Shown here in pieces: positions 62,562 through 64,000 of a stretch of 64,000 nt of DNA; within the stretch, counting starts at the first letter, position 1; each line of letters opens with the position of its first letter. The notes below the pieces were generated by a model. The model had not been told where the DNA came from. It saw only the letters and a program-made list of their open reading frames with translations, and did no database searches. The translations under genes and the position numbers were made by a program. Source of the DNA: Iamia sp035575815 (GTDB taxonomy: Bacteria > Actinomycetota > Acidimicrobiia > Acidimicrobiales > Iamiaceae); assembly GCF_035575815.1 (NCBI RefSeq), contig NZ_DATLXO010000088.1, positions 1-64,000 of the forward strand, in the 5' to 3' direction.

Positions 62562-64000
62562 CTAGCCGCCGGCGATGGCGGTGAGCACGTCGGTCCGCGC
62601 CGCCCGGGCGGCGGGCCGGGCCGAGGCCAGGACGCCTGCCGCCGCGCCCACCAGGGCGATGACCGCCAGCGTGGCGCCCGGGACGGCGATCTGGTTGAAG
62701 TCGCCCTCTCCGGCCTTGAGCACCATCCACGCTGCGCTGACCCCGACGGCCAGGCCGGCGAGGGTGCCGATCGAGGAGACCATCACCGCCTCCCAGCGCA
62801 CCATCGACCGCACCTGGCGCCGGGTCTGGCCGACGGCCCGGAGGAGGCCGAGCTCGTGGCGGCGCTCGATGGTCGAGAGGGCGATGGTGTTGGCGATGCC
62901 CATCAGGGCGATGCCGATGGAGAGGGCGAGCAGCCCGTAGATCAGCATCAGCATCTGGTCGATGCTGCGGCCCTGGGTCTCGGCGAACTCGGCCCGGGTC
63001 TGGATCGACACGCCCGGCCAGTCCGCCGCCGCGTCCTGAGCAATGGCGTCGAGCCGGTCGGGACCCACCCCGTCGGTCGCCTTCAGGAGCATGATGTTCG
63101 GGCCCACCTGGGGAGCGTGGGGCGCCACCGTCTCGACATCGACGAACGTCGGTCCGGCGAGCGTGGTGGTGCCGTAGACCAGCCCGACCGAGAGGTCCTC
63201 GGTGACCCCGTCGATGTAGCGGACCGGCACCGTGTCGCCCAGGGCCAGCCCGTTGTCCTCGGCGTAGCCGGTCGACACTGCGATCTGACCGATGCCGAAC
63301 GTGGTCGGGTCACCGCTGCGGATGTCGAGGTCGACCACCTCGTCGAGGTCGGCAGCGTTGGCGAAGCTGACGAACTCGTCCTCGCCGTCGAGGGCGGCGG
63401 GCATGGCGCCCAGGCCGACCGCCGTCTCCACCTCGGGCAGATCGGCCAACGCATCCTGCAGGCTCGGGGCCAGGCCGACGAAGCCGTCGGGATCTGCGCC
63501 CTGGACGACCACGTCGCCGGCGATCTGCTCGTCGACGACCGTGTCGAGCGACGCCTGGATCGACGCGCCGACCACGGTGAACAGGGCCACCACGGCGACG
63601 CCGATGATGAGCGCGGTGGCGGTGCTGCCGGTGCGCCGCGGGTTGCGCACGGCGTTGCGCCGGGCCATCAGCCCGGTGACGCCCCGGAGGCGGACCAGGG
63701 GCGCTCCCAGCATCCGGACGAGCGGCCCGGCTGCGCTCGGCGCCAACACGATGGCGGCCACCAGCAGGAGGGTGGCCCCGGTGCCGGCCTGGGTGGCGCC
63801 CGAGCCGCTCAAGGCGGCGTCGAGGCCGAGCCCGGCACCCAGGATCGCGACGGCCAGGCCGACCGCGGTGCGCACGCGCCCGACCCGGCCACCGTCGATG
63901 GCGATCTCGCGGAGGGCGGCGACGGGCGGGACGCGCGATGCCCGCCGGGCGGGCAGCAGGGCGGCCACGACGGTGACCCCGACACCGACCCCCAGAGCGG
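62562..64000 (-). CDS. FtsX-type ABC transporter permease (5' end outside window)
   Basis: At least 479 residues, open to the window edge. It has the MacB/FtsX permease layout. First comes the end of one FtsX domain (AALLPARRASRVPPVAALRE) and a helix pair. A second start (LMARRNAVRNPRRTGSTATA and LIIGVAVVALFTVVGASIQA) follows, then a periplasmic domain of about 200 residues, and the C-terminal FtsX domain (YGLLALSIGIALMGIANTIA, LSTIERRHELGLLRAVGQTR, VRSMVRWEAVMVSSIGTLAG). Its ATPase partner should be upstream, beyond 64000. The transported substrate (lipoprotein, peptide or drug) is unknown. Confidence 0.9.
   Translation of the reverse strand, partial: ALGVGVGVTVVAALLPARRASRVPPVAALREIAIDGGRVGRVRTAVGLAVAILGAGLGLDAALSGSGATQAGTGATLLLVAAIVLAPSAAGPLVRMLGAPLVRLRGVTGLMARRNAVRNPRRTGSTATALIIGVAVVALFTVVGASIQASLDTVVDEQIAGDVVVQGADPDGFVGLAPSLQDALADLPEVETAVGLGAMPAALDGEDEFVSFANAADLDEVVDLDIRSGDPTTFGIGQIAVSTGYAEDNGLALGDTVPVRYIDGVTEDLSVGLVYGTTTLAGPTFVDVETVAPHAPQVGPNIMLLKATDGVGPDRLDAIAQDAAADWPGVSIQTRAEFAETQGRSIDQMLMLIYGLLALSIGIALMGIANTIALSTIERRHELGLLRAVGQTRRQVRSMVRWEAVMVSSIGTLAGLAVGVSAAWMVLKAGEGDFNQIAVPGATLAVIALVGAAAGVLASARPAARAARTDVLTAIAGG

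Overview
This window is about 70% or more G+C, densely packed, and reads as a chromosome segment of an actinobacterium. The markers are a WhiB protein, a dnaK-grpE-dnaJ-hspR operon with a HAIR-type HspR operator, a SigB/SigF-family sigma factor with RsbW-like ATPases, a small-type PurL with PurS and PurQ, and many start codons placed 6 to 8 nt after a TANNNT -10 box (leaderless genes). I would guess a member of the Acidimicrobiia, but no rRNA or other species marker is present, so the class is an inference.

Layout. 1-6440: the 3' end of a PII gene, a convergent inverted repeat, then a six-gene Mrp Na+/H+ antiporter operon on the minus strand (mnhA/B fusion, C, D, E, F, G) with a candidate structured leader upstream of mnhA. 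6748-14812: phosphoglycerate mutase, then the heat-shock block dnaK-grpE-dnaJ-hspR, a small protein and clpB. 14813-19660: an accessory island with two FitAB/VapBC-type modules in opposite orientation, a frameshifted PIN toxin, an XRE plus nucleotidyltransferase pair, a Uma2 nuclease, two decayed copies of the clpB 3' end, and remnants of beta-propeller/Ig-like surface proteins. 19662-21878: two exported proteins.

21962-36402: a purine biosynthesis cluster on the plus strand (purA, purD, purE, purB, purC, purS, purQ, purL, purF, purM). It is interrupted by minus-strand genes (an LLM flavin oxidoreductase, a zinc-finger protein, a conserved basic protein) and by two families of intergenic repeats. 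purK, purN and purH are not in the window. 36502-37667: a ParA ATPase with a zinc-ribbon partner. 37704-39596: a decayed pyrE followed by a second toxin-antitoxin patch (VapBC and a MazEF-like pair whose toxin is truncated). 39586-48831: catabolic and regulatory genes, including an amidohydrolase, a VOC protein, an FHA-winged-helix protein, a CapA-like lipoprotein, a leucine dehydrogenase next to a fused branched-chain 2-oxoacid dehydrogenase E1, and an ACT-domain malic enzyme. 48920-55325: tRNA-Phe, tRNA-Asp, whiB, orn, dut, a stress sigma factor with two anti-sigma-type ATPases, and xseA-xseB. 55405-64000: membrane and exported proteins, an ABC exporter, tRNA-Ser, tadA, a dead PIN toxin and the start of an FtsX-type permease cut by the window edge.

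No CRISPR array, prophage, insertion sequence or rRNA was found. The most unusual points are the candidate cis-regulatory RNA before the Mrp operon, the clpB 3'-end remnants in the toxin-antitoxin island, the tandem palindromic repeats after purD, the decayed pyrE with an intact promoter, and an uncharacterised gene that reads in frame without a stop into purQ. Several genes are broken by one-base changes, some in G or C runs, so assembly error must be excluded before they are called pseudogenes.
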